From Methanobacteriota archaeon (lineage in GTDB: Archaea > Halobacteriota > Methanomicrobia > Methanomicrobiales > Methanoculleaceae), in NCBI GenBank assembly GCA_023457135.1, contig JAEWMO010000006.1, positions 1-7,840 of the forward strand: a stretch of 7,840 nucleotides of DNA, given 5' to 3'. A program made the translations under genes and the position numbers. Shown piece by piece: positions 1 to 5,373 of this stretch. Each line of letters starts with the position of its first letter. The first letter of the stretch is position 1. Below the pieces are notes generated by a model. The model saw nothing but the letters and a program-made list of their open reading frames with translations. It was not told the DNA's origin and made no database searches.

Positions 1-572
1 GTTTCGAGCCGCTGCTCAAGGAAATCGAGCCCTCTCTTGATGTCCTCGACGGTCTTTCCGCCGGTCAGGATGATCTTACCCGAACTGAAGAGAAGGGCGA
101 CGATCTTCGGGTCCTCGATACGGTAGACGAGCCCCGGGAACTGTTCCGGCTCGTACTCGATATTCTCGAGGTTGAGGGTGATGACCACCTTGTTCAGGTT
201 GATGTACTTGCCCATGTCGTAGGAACAGACGATGTTCGTGACCGCGACCTGCGGTTCCCCGTACGTCTCGATACCTGCGTCCCGGAGGGATTGCATGATG
301 ATATCGAGGCCGTCGTGGAGATCCTGATTGGTCCTGATCCCGGTGAGCACCACCTTTCCCGAAGAAAAGATCAGGGATGCAATCTTGGGCTTCTCAATAC
401 GATAGACCGCCCCCGGGAACCTCTTCGTATTCAGCTCACAGTTTTTTATTTTATCCGATACTTTTTCGAGGTCGATCGAGTCGGCAATCACCCCGGAGGC
501 AACGATGTTCTCGATTTTCAGTGACTCGTATCCCTTCTCATCCATTGATATACGTATCGCTTTTTGGACCAT
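1..572 (-). CDS. tbp: TATA-box-binding protein (TBP), 3' end outside window
   Basis: General archaeal transcription factor that binds the promoter TATA box and recruits TFB and RNA polymerase. The reverse-strand frame is open from 572 to the window edge (190 codons), so only the last few residues of a roughly 180-190 residue protein are missing. The saddle-forming direct repeat is visible: repeat 1 has SLKIENIVAS (about 17-26) and FPGAVYRIEKPKIASLIFSS (about 52-71), and repeat 2 has VAVTNIVCS and FPGLVYRIEDPKIVALLFSS (about 145-164). Both repeats keep the FPG-VYRIE and FSSGK-LTG elements typical of archaeal TBP. The start is taken at ATG 570-572. An in-frame ATG at 543-545 would remove 9 residues (VQKAIRIS region) and fits the usual archaeal N-terminus equally well. 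Neither start has a Shine-Dalgarno, so a short-leader or leaderless mRNA is likely. The gene is divergent from the acyl-CoA synthetase. Confidence 0.97.
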   Translation of the reverse strand, partial: MVQKAIRISMDEKGYESLKIENIVASGVIADSIDLEKVSDKIKNCELNTKRFPGAVYRIEKPKIASLIFSSGKVVLTGIRTNQDLHDGLDIIMQSLRDAGIETYGEPQVAVTNIVCSYDMGKYINLNKVVITLNLENIEYEPEQFPGLVYRIEDPKIVALLFSSGKIILTGGKTVEDIKRGLDFLEQRLE

Positions 573-673
573 AATACTAATGGATAATCTTTATGGCCCT
601 TCCGTATCGGGAGCGTTCTTCACCGTCGTGAATTCTTTAAACCATAACCGCGCAAACATTTATTGATCTCCTC
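573..673. promoter_or_regulatory. Divergent promoter region, TBP / acyl-CoA synthetase
   Basis: This 101-base spacer must hold both promoters. On the plus strand a TATA-like TTTAAACCATA (636-646) lies about 30 bases before the synthetase ATG, which implies a very short leader; no Shine-Dalgarno precedes that ATG. On the minus strand an A/T-rich CATAAAGATTA (about 586-596) is the best TATA candidate for TBP. Just upstream of the synthetase TATA box is an inverted repeat TTCAC-N4-GTGAA (619-632), a plausible operator. The assignments come from sequence pattern and spacing only. Confidence 0.55.
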
Positions 674-2377
674 ATGACCGATGACGAGCAAAAACCGGCA
701 TCTTACGAAGACCTCCGCGCGAATTTCAAGATCGACGTTCCTGAATACTACAACTTCGGCTTTGATGCGATCGACGCATGGGCGAAGAAGGACCGGAACA
801 AGCTCGCCATGATCTGGGTGGACCAGCAGGGCCGCGAGAAGAAGTACACCTTCTTCGACCTCATGCGCCTCTCAAATCAGGCCGTCAATATGTGCATAAA
901 GTACGGCATCAAGAAGGGCGACCGGGTCATGCTGATGCTTCCGCGGACGCCTGAATGGTGGATCTTCGTCATCGCGCTCATCAAGGTCGGCGCCGTCTAC
1001 TGCCCCGCGACGACGATGCTGACCCCCAAAGACCTGAAATACCGTATCCAGGCCGCCGACATCAGGATGATCGTCACGATGGCGGAGTATGCCGAGAAGG
1101 TCGAGGAGGTCCAGGAGGACTGCCCCTCGCTCCTCGTCAAACTCATGACCGACGGCACGCGGGACGGATGGGTCAGCTACCCCGTCGAGCTCGACTACCC
1201 CGCGCCCTGTTCCCACAAGCTGGTCAACCTCCCCGGCATGCACCGGACCCGGTCCACGGACCCGCTGCTGATCTTCTTCACGTCCGGCACCACCGGCGAA
1301 CCGAAGATGGTGATCCACGACCACTCCTATCCGCTGGGCCACCTCGTCACCGCGCGCGTCTGGCACGACCTGCACGCGAACGACCTCCACCTCACGATCT
1401 CCGACACCGGCTGGGGCAAGAGCGCGTGGGGTAAGCTCTTCGGCCAGTGGATCCTCGGCGCGTGCATCTTCGTCTACGACATCCGGGGCCGGTTCCACGC
1501 CACCGAGATCCTGCCGCTGCTGGAGAAGTACGGGGTCACGACCTTCTGCTGCCCCCCGACGATCTACCGGATGCTGATCCTCGCCGACCTCGACAAATTC
1601 GATCTTGCCGACCTCCGGCACTGCTGCAGCGCCGGCGAGCCGCTCAACCCCGAGGTGATCCGGGCATGGCAGGAGGGGACCGGGAGGACGATCTACGAAG
1701 GCTACGGCCAGACCGAGACGGTTCTCTGCATCGGGACCTTCCCCGGCATGAAGTGCAAGCCCGGCTCCATGGGGAGGCCTGCACCGGGCTGGGATGTCGA
1801 GCTCCAGGACGACGAGGGGAGGCCGGTCCCCCCCGGTGAGGAGGGGCGCATCGCGATCAGGGTTGACCCGCGCCCGGTCGGGCTCTTCCGCGGATACCTC
1901 AACAATGAGGAGGAGAACCGCAGGGTCTTCTCGAACGGGTTCTACTACACCGGCGACAAGGCGTATATGGACGAGGACGGCTACTTCTGGTTCATCGGGC
2001 GCGACGATGACGTCATCAAGTCGTCCGGCTACCGGATCGGGCCGTTCGAGGTCGAGAGCGCGCTCATGGAGCACCCCGCCGTCCAGGAATCTGCCGTCAT
2101 CGGGTCGCCCGATGTCATCCGGGGACTGGTCGTCAAGGCCTTCATCGTGCTGAAACCCGGCTACCGGCCCTCGGAGTCGCTGGTCAAGGACATCCAGCGG
2201 CACGTGAAGAGGGTGACGGCGCCCTACAAATACCCCCGCGAGATCGAGTTCGTGGAGTCGCTTCCAAAGACCATCTCCGGCAAGATCAAGCGGCATGAAC
2301 TCCGTGAACTGGAGACGAAGCGGTTCATGGACAACAACTCGCACAACTCCCATGCCTCCGGGACGGGCGGGGAGTAA
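674..2377 (+). CDS. AMP-forming acyl-CoA synthetase, medium/branched-chain (ACSM/Macs) type
   Basis: Member of the ANL superfamily that activates a carboxylic acid with ATP to acyl-AMP and then acyl-CoA in the cytoplasm. In its 567 residues the family motifs are intact: P-loop TSGTTGEPK (203-211), YGQTE (344-348), the ribose-binding Asp of YYTGDKA (D428), the hinge region GRDDDVIKSSGYRIGPFEVE (442-461) and the adenylation lysine in SGKIKR (K537). True acetyl-CoA synthetases are longer (about 650) and carry W-W-Q-T-E, where a Trp caps a small acetyl pocket. Here the corresponding position is Gly (G345), so a larger acyl group such as branched or medium-chain is inferred, as in the Methanosarcina Macs enzyme. 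The exact substrate cannot be read from sequence. A role in salvaging organic acids for biosynthesis is likely. The gene stands alone and is followed by tRNA-Leu. The start is the first ATG, without a Shine-Dalgarno. Confidence 0.93.
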   Translation: MTDDEQKPASYEDLRANFKIDVPEYYNFGFDAIDAWAKKDRNKLAMIWVDQQGREKKYTFFDLMRLSNQAVNMCIKYGIKKGDRVMLMLPRTPEWWIFVIALIKVGAVYCPATTMLTPKDLKYRIQAADIRMIVTMAEYAEKVEEVQEDCPSLLVKLMTDGTRDGWVSYPVELDYPAPCSHKLVNLPGMHRTRSTDPLLIFFTSGTTGEPKMVIHDHSYPLGHLVTARVWHDLHANDLHLTISDTGWGKSAWGKLFGQWILGACIFVYDIRGRFHATEILPLLEKYGVTTFCCPPTIYRMLILADLDKFDLADLRHCCSAGEPLNPEVIRAWQEGTGRTIYEGYGQTETVLCIGTFPGMKCKPGSMGRPAPGWDVELQDDEGRPVPPGEEGRIAIRVDPRPVGLFRGYLNNEEENRRVFSNGFYYTGDKAYMDEDGYFWFIGRDDDVIKSSGYRIGPFEVESALMEHPAVQESAVIGSPDVIRGLVVKAFIVLKPGYRPSESLVKDIQRHVKRVTAPYKYPREIEFVESLPKTISGKIKRHELRELETKRFMDNNSHNSHASGTGGE

Positions 2378-2473
2378 ATACCTTTATTTTGAAGAAGATA
2401 CTATAGTATTAGGCGCGAGGATCGCCGGGCAGGCCAACGCCGACAGGCCCGCAGTGATTCGTCGCAGACCCGT
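2378..2473 (+). promoter_or_regulatory. tRNA-Leu promoter and probable precursor leader
   Basis: A T-rich run right after the synthetase stop (CCTTTATTTT, about 2381-2390) may terminate that gene. ATACTATAGTAT (2398-2409) is a perfect 12-base palindrome containing a TATA element and is the best promoter for the tRNA. A start about 25 bases downstream would leave a GC-rich 5' leader of roughly 40-45 bases to be removed by RNase P. Within it, GCAGGCC (about 2430-2436) can pair with GGCCCGC (about 2447-2453) with one mismatch. Confidence 0.45.
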
Positions 2474-2558
2474 GCGAGGGTTGCCAAGCCAGGTCAAAGG
2501 CGCTGGATTCAGGGTCCAGTCTCGAAGGGGTTCGAGCGTTCAAATCGCTCCCCTCGCA
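2474..2558 (+). tRNA. tRNA-Leu (anticodon CAG)
   Basis: A complete cloverleaf is readable. The acceptor stem is GCGAGGG (2474-2480) with CCCTCGC (2551-2557) and discriminator A at 2558. The D-arm is GCC...GGC. The anticodon stem is CTGGA/TCCAG (2503-2507/2515-2519) around the loop TTCAGGG, which gives anticodon CAG at 2510-2512. A long type II variable arm precedes the T-arm GAGCG-TTCAAAT-CGCTC (2534-2550). The long variable arm and the A discriminator fit leucine. The CCA end is not encoded and no intron is present. It decodes CUG codons. No nearby tRNA genes are visible. Confidence 0.97.
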
Positions 2559-2685
2559 TTATCTCTTACAGTTACAAACCCCGCATTTACTTCTTGTTTT
2601 CACCATCATATTGGAAAATTCTTAACTGCTACAGTCACTAAAGGTATGTTCCAGTTATTACACTACTCAGAAAAGGAGTTTGTAA
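2559..2685 (+). other. AT-rich spacer between tRNA-Leu and methyltransferase
   Basis: These 127 bases hold the 3' trailer of the tRNA, a methyltransferase promoter that cannot be pinned down (AT-rich candidates near 2612-2625 and 2653-2661) and the AAAGGAG ribosome binding site at 2672-2678. No ORF of note and no duplicated tRNA end (att site) was found. Confidence 0.4.
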
Positions 2686-3432
2686 ATGGACATCCCACGT
2701 ATCTTCAACATTACCGAAAGTGCTCACCGCATCCATAACCCGTTAACACCGGAAAAGCTCGCCACTCTCGGCGCAGCGTTGCGCCTGGAATCGGGGGCTC
2801 GCGTGCTCGACCTCGGCAGCGGTTCGGGCGAGATGCTGTGCACCTGGGCACGCGATTACGGAATCACCGGCGTCGGCATCGACATGAGCCGGTTGTTCAC
2901 CGAGCAAGCGAAACTCCGCGCTGAAGAACTCGGAGTCGCCGATCGTGTCGAGTTCATCCACGGCGACGCTGCCGGCTACGTTGCCGACGAAAAGGTCGAT
3001 GTGGCAGCCTGTCTCGGTGCCACGTGGATCGGTGGGGGAGTCGCCGGGACCATCGAACTTCTGGCGAAGAGTCTTTGCTCCGAAGGAATTATCCTCATCG
3101 GCGAGCCCTACTGGCGGCAGTTACCACCGACGGAAGACGTTGCCAGGGAATGCTTTGCCCATTCTATCTCCGACTTTCTCATGCTTCCAGACCTTCTCGC
3201 GTCTTTCGGCGACCTCGACTACGACGTTGTGGAAATGGTTCTGGCTAACCAGGATGGCTGGGATAGGTACGAAGCAGCCAAGTGGCTCACCATGCGCCGA
3301 TGGCTCAAAGCGAATCCCGACGACGACTTCGCGAAAGATGTTAGAGCCAGACTGACTCTGGAACCAAAACGCTACGCTGCGTATACGCGTGAATACCTTG
3401 GATGGGGTGCGTTCGCGCTGATGGCGCGGTGA
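2686..3432 (+). CDS. Class I SAM-dependent methyltransferase, substrate unknown
   Basis: A 248-residue Rossmann-fold methyltransferase, probably cytoplasmic. SAM-binding motif I is VLDLGSGSGE (about 40-49). An acidic residue ends strand 2 in GVGIDMS (D67 region), a D-A pair appears in FIHGDAAGY (motif II/III position), and AACLGAT sits at motif IV. The C-terminal part is helical and probably forms the substrate lid; it is rich in Trp/Tyr near the end (KRYAAYTREYLGWG). Small-molecule methyltransferases of this architecture occur in bacteria and methanogens, and the acceptor cannot be inferred. The start at 2686 is well supported by AAAGGAG (2672-2678) seven bases upstream, a stronger Shine-Dalgarno than its neighbours have. 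It is a single gene between tRNA-Leu and a convergent gene, with AT-rich flanks. Horizontal acquisition is possible but unproven. Confidence 0.88.
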   Translation: MDIPRIFNITESAHRIHNPLTPEKLATLGAALRLESGARVLDLGSGSGEMLCTWARDYGITGVGIDMSRLFTEQAKLRAEELGVADRVEFIHGDAAGYVADEKVDVAACLGATWIGGGVAGTIELLAKSLCSEGIILIGEPYWRQLPPTEDVARECFAHSISDFLMLPDLLASFGDLDYDVVEMVLANQDGWDRYEAAKWLTMRRWLKANPDDDFAKDVRARLTLEPKRYAAYTREYLGWGAFALMAR

Positions 3433-3457
3433 CGTGAGGCAGCTATGTGACCATACT

Positions 3458-3510
3458 TATGATGGGGAGGGTCGCTACACTGCTTAACCTCCCTCCCATT
3501 ACTCATCATA
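3458..3510 (+). terminator. Imperfect stem-loop between convergent genes
   Basis: GGGAGGG (3465-3471) pairs perfectly with CCCTCCC (3491-3497). The stem extends through AT/AT with one bulged G, and an outer pair TATG/CATA lies at 3458-3461/3507-3510; the loop is about 19 bases. It lies 26 bases after the methyltransferase stop. It is not followed by a T-tract on the plus strand, so it may act as an RNA 3'-end stabiliser rather than a terminator. Confidence 0.4.
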
Positions 3511-3548
3511 GCAAGCTCCCACACTCCTCCTGCAATCCTTTTGCAGTC

Positions 3549-3555
3549 AAAAAAA
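3549..3555 (-). terminator. T7 tract ending the DUF2795 gene
   Basis: Seven consecutive T residues on the minus strand start 8 bases after the stop codon at 3563-3565. Oligo-T runs of this kind are the usual archaeal transcription stop. Confidence 0.55.
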
Positions 3556-3562
3556 GTTGGGG

Positions 3563-3817
3563 TTATTTGACCCTGCCGAATTCCTGGCTCACTTCAGCTG
3601 CGGACTGGAAGGTCTTGTCCCCGAACATCTCCAGAACCTGGATCACCGCGTCGGGCGCATTGTTCTTCTTAGCGTGGCTGATCAGATCCTGCTTCCCGGC
3701 AGGATAGTCCATGCCTCCGAGGTACTTCTGGAATGCGGATGCACTCAGCTCTTCAACGGAGGCAGCCTGTGCCGCGGATGCCATTCCACCTCTGACCGAG
3801 GGTCTCTCTTCTGCCAT
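3563..3817 (-). CDS. DUF2795-type small protein
   Basis: An 84-residue cytoplasmic protein of unknown function. The C-terminal half matches my recollection of the DUF2795 pattern: KYLGGMDYPAGKQDLISHA (about 34-52), an Asn/Ala-rich turn, then a helix (VIQVLEMFG) and a final segment with FQSAAEVSQEFG (about 68-79). The family usually has one or two copies of this roughly 50-residue helical unit; here there is one after a low-complexity Ala/Ser-rich N-terminus. The start is chosen at 3817 because AGGTG lies about 9 bases before it. An in-frame ATG at 3826 is too close to that site, and the longer open frame to 4141 lacks coding character. A TATA-like TTTTTTATCC (3885-3894, minus) predicts a transcript start near 3863, just before a 16-base palindrome. 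Confidence 0.8.
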   Translation of the reverse strand: MAEERPSVRGGMASAAQAASVEELSASAFQKYLGGMDYPAGKQDLISHAKKNNAPDAVIQVLEMFGDKTFQSAAEVSQEFGRVK

Positions 3818-3843
3818 ACTTCTCATCACCTCTTTAGACTGGC

Positions 3844-3859
3844 GTCCCGCATGCGGGAC
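3844..3859 (-). promoter_or_regulatory. 16-base perfect palindrome in the leader of the DUF2795 gene
   Basis: GTCCCGCATGCGGGAC is fully self-complementary. It lies 27 bases before the start codon and a few bases after the predicted transcript start. It could be an operator at the start site or, in RNA, a hairpin at the 5' end. The sequence is read directly; the role is inferred. Confidence 0.5.
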
Positions 3860-4230
3860 ACACGCCCGCCCCATAGCTCTAGGTGGATAAAAAAGTTGCT
3901 GTGTTTTCAGGCCGAAAAATCCCCAAAATGGGTGTGGATTAATCTGCGTCGGGGGTGGTGATCGGTGCGGTTGAGGGTATCCGTCTTGCTGCCGTGCCGG
4001 GCTGATGCTCGCGGGGGGGATACCCCGGCCGGTATCAGCAGGGCCGGTCGGGTGGCGATGCTTCTCCCGCCAGCCCGGGGAACGAACCGTAGAGTCGACT
4101 CCACCTGCCCGGTCGCTCGAACCTCTTAGATTGGGCATCATCGGGTTCTTCGCGACCGATCCGCCTGAGATCCGGACGTTGATGCCGTACCGATGAATTG
4201 GAGACGAGGTCCCCTTGAACCTCTGACCAA

Positions 4231-4245
4231 AAAGAAAAGGAGATA
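4231..4245 (-). terminator. T-rich terminator of the RRM gene
   Basis: On the minus strand CCTTTTCTTTTTGG lies about 31-45 bases after the stop codon of the RRM gene (4276-4278). Paired T-tracts of this type are typical archaeal terminators. Confidence 0.55.
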
Positions 4246-4275
4246 TTCGGAGTGCTGTTCTTCCGGGTAAATCTC

Positions 4276-4536
4276 TCAGTACCGGCGGAAGTCGGTTCTG
4301 GGTCTCGGAGGCCGGGCCTCGTCGATCTTCAGGGTGCGACCCTCGAATACGGTGTTGTTCAGGGCTTCTTTTGCCTTCTCAGCCTCTTCCGGGCTGGACA
4401 TCTCAACAAACCCGAACCCTTTGCGCTCAATGACTCTGACGTCCGTCACCGTTCCGTACTGGGAGAACAGGTCTTTCAACTGCTCATCATTTACCGAGTA
4501 GGTGAGGTTTCCGACGTACAGCTTGCTGCTTTCCAT
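4276..4536 (-). CDS. Single-RRM RNA-binding protein
   Basis: An 86-residue protein consisting of one RNA recognition motif and a short basic Arg/Pro tail. RNP2 is LYVGNL (6-11) and RNP1 is KGFGFVEM (39-46), with the aromatic positions Y7, F41 and F43 that stack on RNA bases. Between them is the usual helix EQLKDLFSQYG (18-28), and after RNP1 a second helix EEAEKAKEALN (50-60). The tail ARPPRPRTDFRRY (74-86) resembles that of cyanobacterial and bacterial Rbp proteins. RRM proteins are uncommon in archaea but occur in methanogens; they are presumed to act as RNA chaperones or mRNA regulators, often under cold or stress. The RNA target here is unknown. The start at 4536 has GAGG eight bases upstream. 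A 6-codon ORF (MSDEDL, minus 4537-4557) ends in a TGA that directly abuts this ATG. It is a single gene with its own terminator. Confidence 0.93.
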   Translation of the reverse strand: MESSKLYVGNLTYSVNDEQLKDLFSQYGTVTDVRVIERKGFGFVEMSSPEEAEKAKEALNNTVFEGRTLKIDEARPPRPRTDFRRY

Positions 4537-4944
4537 TCAAAGATCCTCGTCACTCATAGACACTCAAACCTTAATTATGCTTCGGCGAAAACAGCGGGCT
4601 GCAGTATGGAGCAGGGGCAACCCCTCGATGCGGGAGGGAGGCCTGGCGGGAGGCTGCGATCTTCCGGAACGGGTTCGTCACCCCGGGGCTCCGGTCCGGA
4701 AGGGTCCCCTGCCCGGAAGCAGGGCTGAGTTCTGTCCATTCTCCAGAGGCGGCCCCCTATAAATGCCTCCTTTATGGTGGTCACACCCGGGAACGTCCTG
4801 GATCCGCCCGGATCGTTCATCTTCTCCTGTAGATGCGGACACTCCCGGGACAGATACATTAATGGTGACACGGACCCTTTGTATACACGCCAGGTAAGGA
4901 AGTCGTAGGCGGGCTTTATTACCACCTGTCATGGAGTTGATTAA
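4537..4944. other. Divergent spacer between RRM and aIF1A genes
   Basis: This 408-base gap holds two promoter regions. Beside the RRM gene, an A/T-rich CATAATTAAGG (about 4568-4578, minus) is the likely TATA. Beside aIF1A, TTTGTATACA (4878-4887, plus) predicts a start near 4909, and a second A/T-rich element is at 4914-4920. CTATAAATG (4756-4764) reads as a TATA box on either strand and could drive another transcript. The GC-rich middle (4600-4735) has clean hairpins: AGGGG-CAA-CCCCT (4613-4625) and CCCTGC-CCGGAA-GCAGGG (4707-4724). The open frames here (84-158 codons) have no convincing start sites or recognisable motifs and are not called. Confidence 0.45.
4933..4936 (+). promoter_or_regulatory. 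Shine-Dalgarno supporting the CTG start of aIF1A
   Basis: GGAG with an 8-base spacer to CTG 4945. It lies inside a five-codon upstream ORF (MELIN, 4931-4948) whose TGA stop overlaps the CTG by two bases. Confidence 0.5.
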
Positions 4945-5262
4945 CTGACGAATACACGAGGATCACAAAACAACGAGGAAGAGATCGTACGGGTACGGCT
5001 ACCGAAGAAGCGAAACCGGGAACTCTTTGCCCGGGCCGACCTGATGCTTGGGGCAAACCATATCCGTGTCCGCTGTGAGGACGGCGTCACGCGCACCGGC
5101 CGGATCAAGGGCAAGATCAAGAAGCGGCTCTGGATACGTGAAGGCGATCTCCTGATCGTTGTTCCGTGGAGTTTCCAGGACGAGAAGTGCGATATCGTCT
5201 ATCGCTACATCAAGCCCCAGGTCGACTGGCTCATGAGGCACAACTACCTCAGCCAGCAGTAA
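4945..5262 (+). CDS. eif1A: Translation initiation factor aIF1A, apparent CTG start
   Basis: Archaeal homologue of eIF1A/bacterial IF1: an OB-fold protein that binds the 30S A-site region and promotes initiator tRNA and mRNA recruitment. From CTG 4945 it is 105 residues, the usual length for the family. Family landmarks are EEEIVRVRLPKKRNREL (about 11-27), MLGANHIRVRCEDGV (34-48), RIKGKIKKRLWIREGDLLIV (53-72) and the C-terminal DIVYRYIK. The only downstream ATG (5044) would delete 33 residues, including the conserved basic N-terminal segment and part of the OB-fold. Upstream in frame there is a stop (TAA 4942-4944), and no ATG, GTG or TTG lies between it and 5044. CTG 4945 has GGAG (4933-4936) eight bases before it, so it is the best start. 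ACG 4948 or ATC 4984 are weaker alternatives, and a base error in the sequence is not excluded. Confidence 0.93.
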   Translation: MTNTRGSQNNEEEIVRVRLPKKRNRELFARADLMLGANHIRVRCEDGVTRTGRIKGKIKKRLWIREGDLLIVVPWSFQDEKCDIVYRYIKPQVDWLMRHNYLSQQ

Positions 5263-5271
5263 CCGATCTGC

Positions 5272-5277
5272 ATTTTT
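5272..5277 (+). terminator. T5 tract after aIF1A
   Basis: ATTTTT begins about 10 bases after the aIF1A stop codon and precedes a GC-rich segment. It is short but in the right place for an archaeal T-tract terminator. The rest of the 111-base convergent gap to 5373 holds nothing else I can support. Confidence 0.4.
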
Positions 5278-5373
5278 GCGCCGCGGCTGAGGCAACCCTG
5301 TCGGCTTCCGGCAGGCCCCGCATCCGGGTGTTTACGGGAGCGGGTGCACAATCTTGAGACCCAATCCGGTGAC

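Larger units (their letters stand above)
3818..4275. other. 458-base gene-free, GC-rich, hairpin-rich region
   Basis: Nearest the DUF2795 gene are its promoter (TATA about 3885-3894) and the palindrome. From about 3930 to 4130 the DNA is very GC-rich and dense in inverted repeats: GGGTATCC/GGATACCC (3975-3982/4018-4025), GATACC/GGTATC (4019-4024/4031-4036), GCTGAT/ATCAGC (4001-4006/4034-4039) and CCGGCC/GGCCGG (about 4025-4030/4042-4047). A short hairpin GAGGT/ACCTC lies at 4206-4223. Open frames here (63 to about 100 codons) are compositionally biased and lack ribosome binding sites, so I call none. The region may encode a structured RNA, but no known RNA family was recognised on either strand. 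Confidence 0.45.

Noticed and set aside
872..2353. 493-codon open frame on the minus strand, antisense to the acyl-CoA synthetase
   Set aside because: It mirrors a GC-rich coding gene whose plus-strand protein has every family motif. The antisense product is Arg/Asp/Val/Pro-rich with no recognisable domain and no start signals.
4114..4123. Inverted copy of a 10-base piece of tRNA-Leu (GGTTCGAGCG at 2529-2538), a possible att site
   Set aside because: Many 10-base matches are expected by chance in a window this long. The copy does not include the tRNA 3' end and no integrase is present.
3827..4141. N-terminal extension of the DUF2795 gene up to 4141 (minus)
   Set aside because: The extra 100+ residues are Pro/Arg/Gly-rich, cross the predicted TATA box and palindrome, and the Shine-Dalgarno fits the 3817 start.
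4188..4226. C/D-box small RNA candidate (GATGA about 4193 and CTGA about 4222)
   Set aside because: The C box is incomplete, and there are no clear C' or D' boxes and no terminal stem.
4575..4925. Minus-strand 116-codon frame between RRM and aIF1A genes
   Set aside because: It has no ribosome site, a biased composition (Pro/Arg/Gly/Cys) and no motif, and it overlaps the aIF1A promoter.
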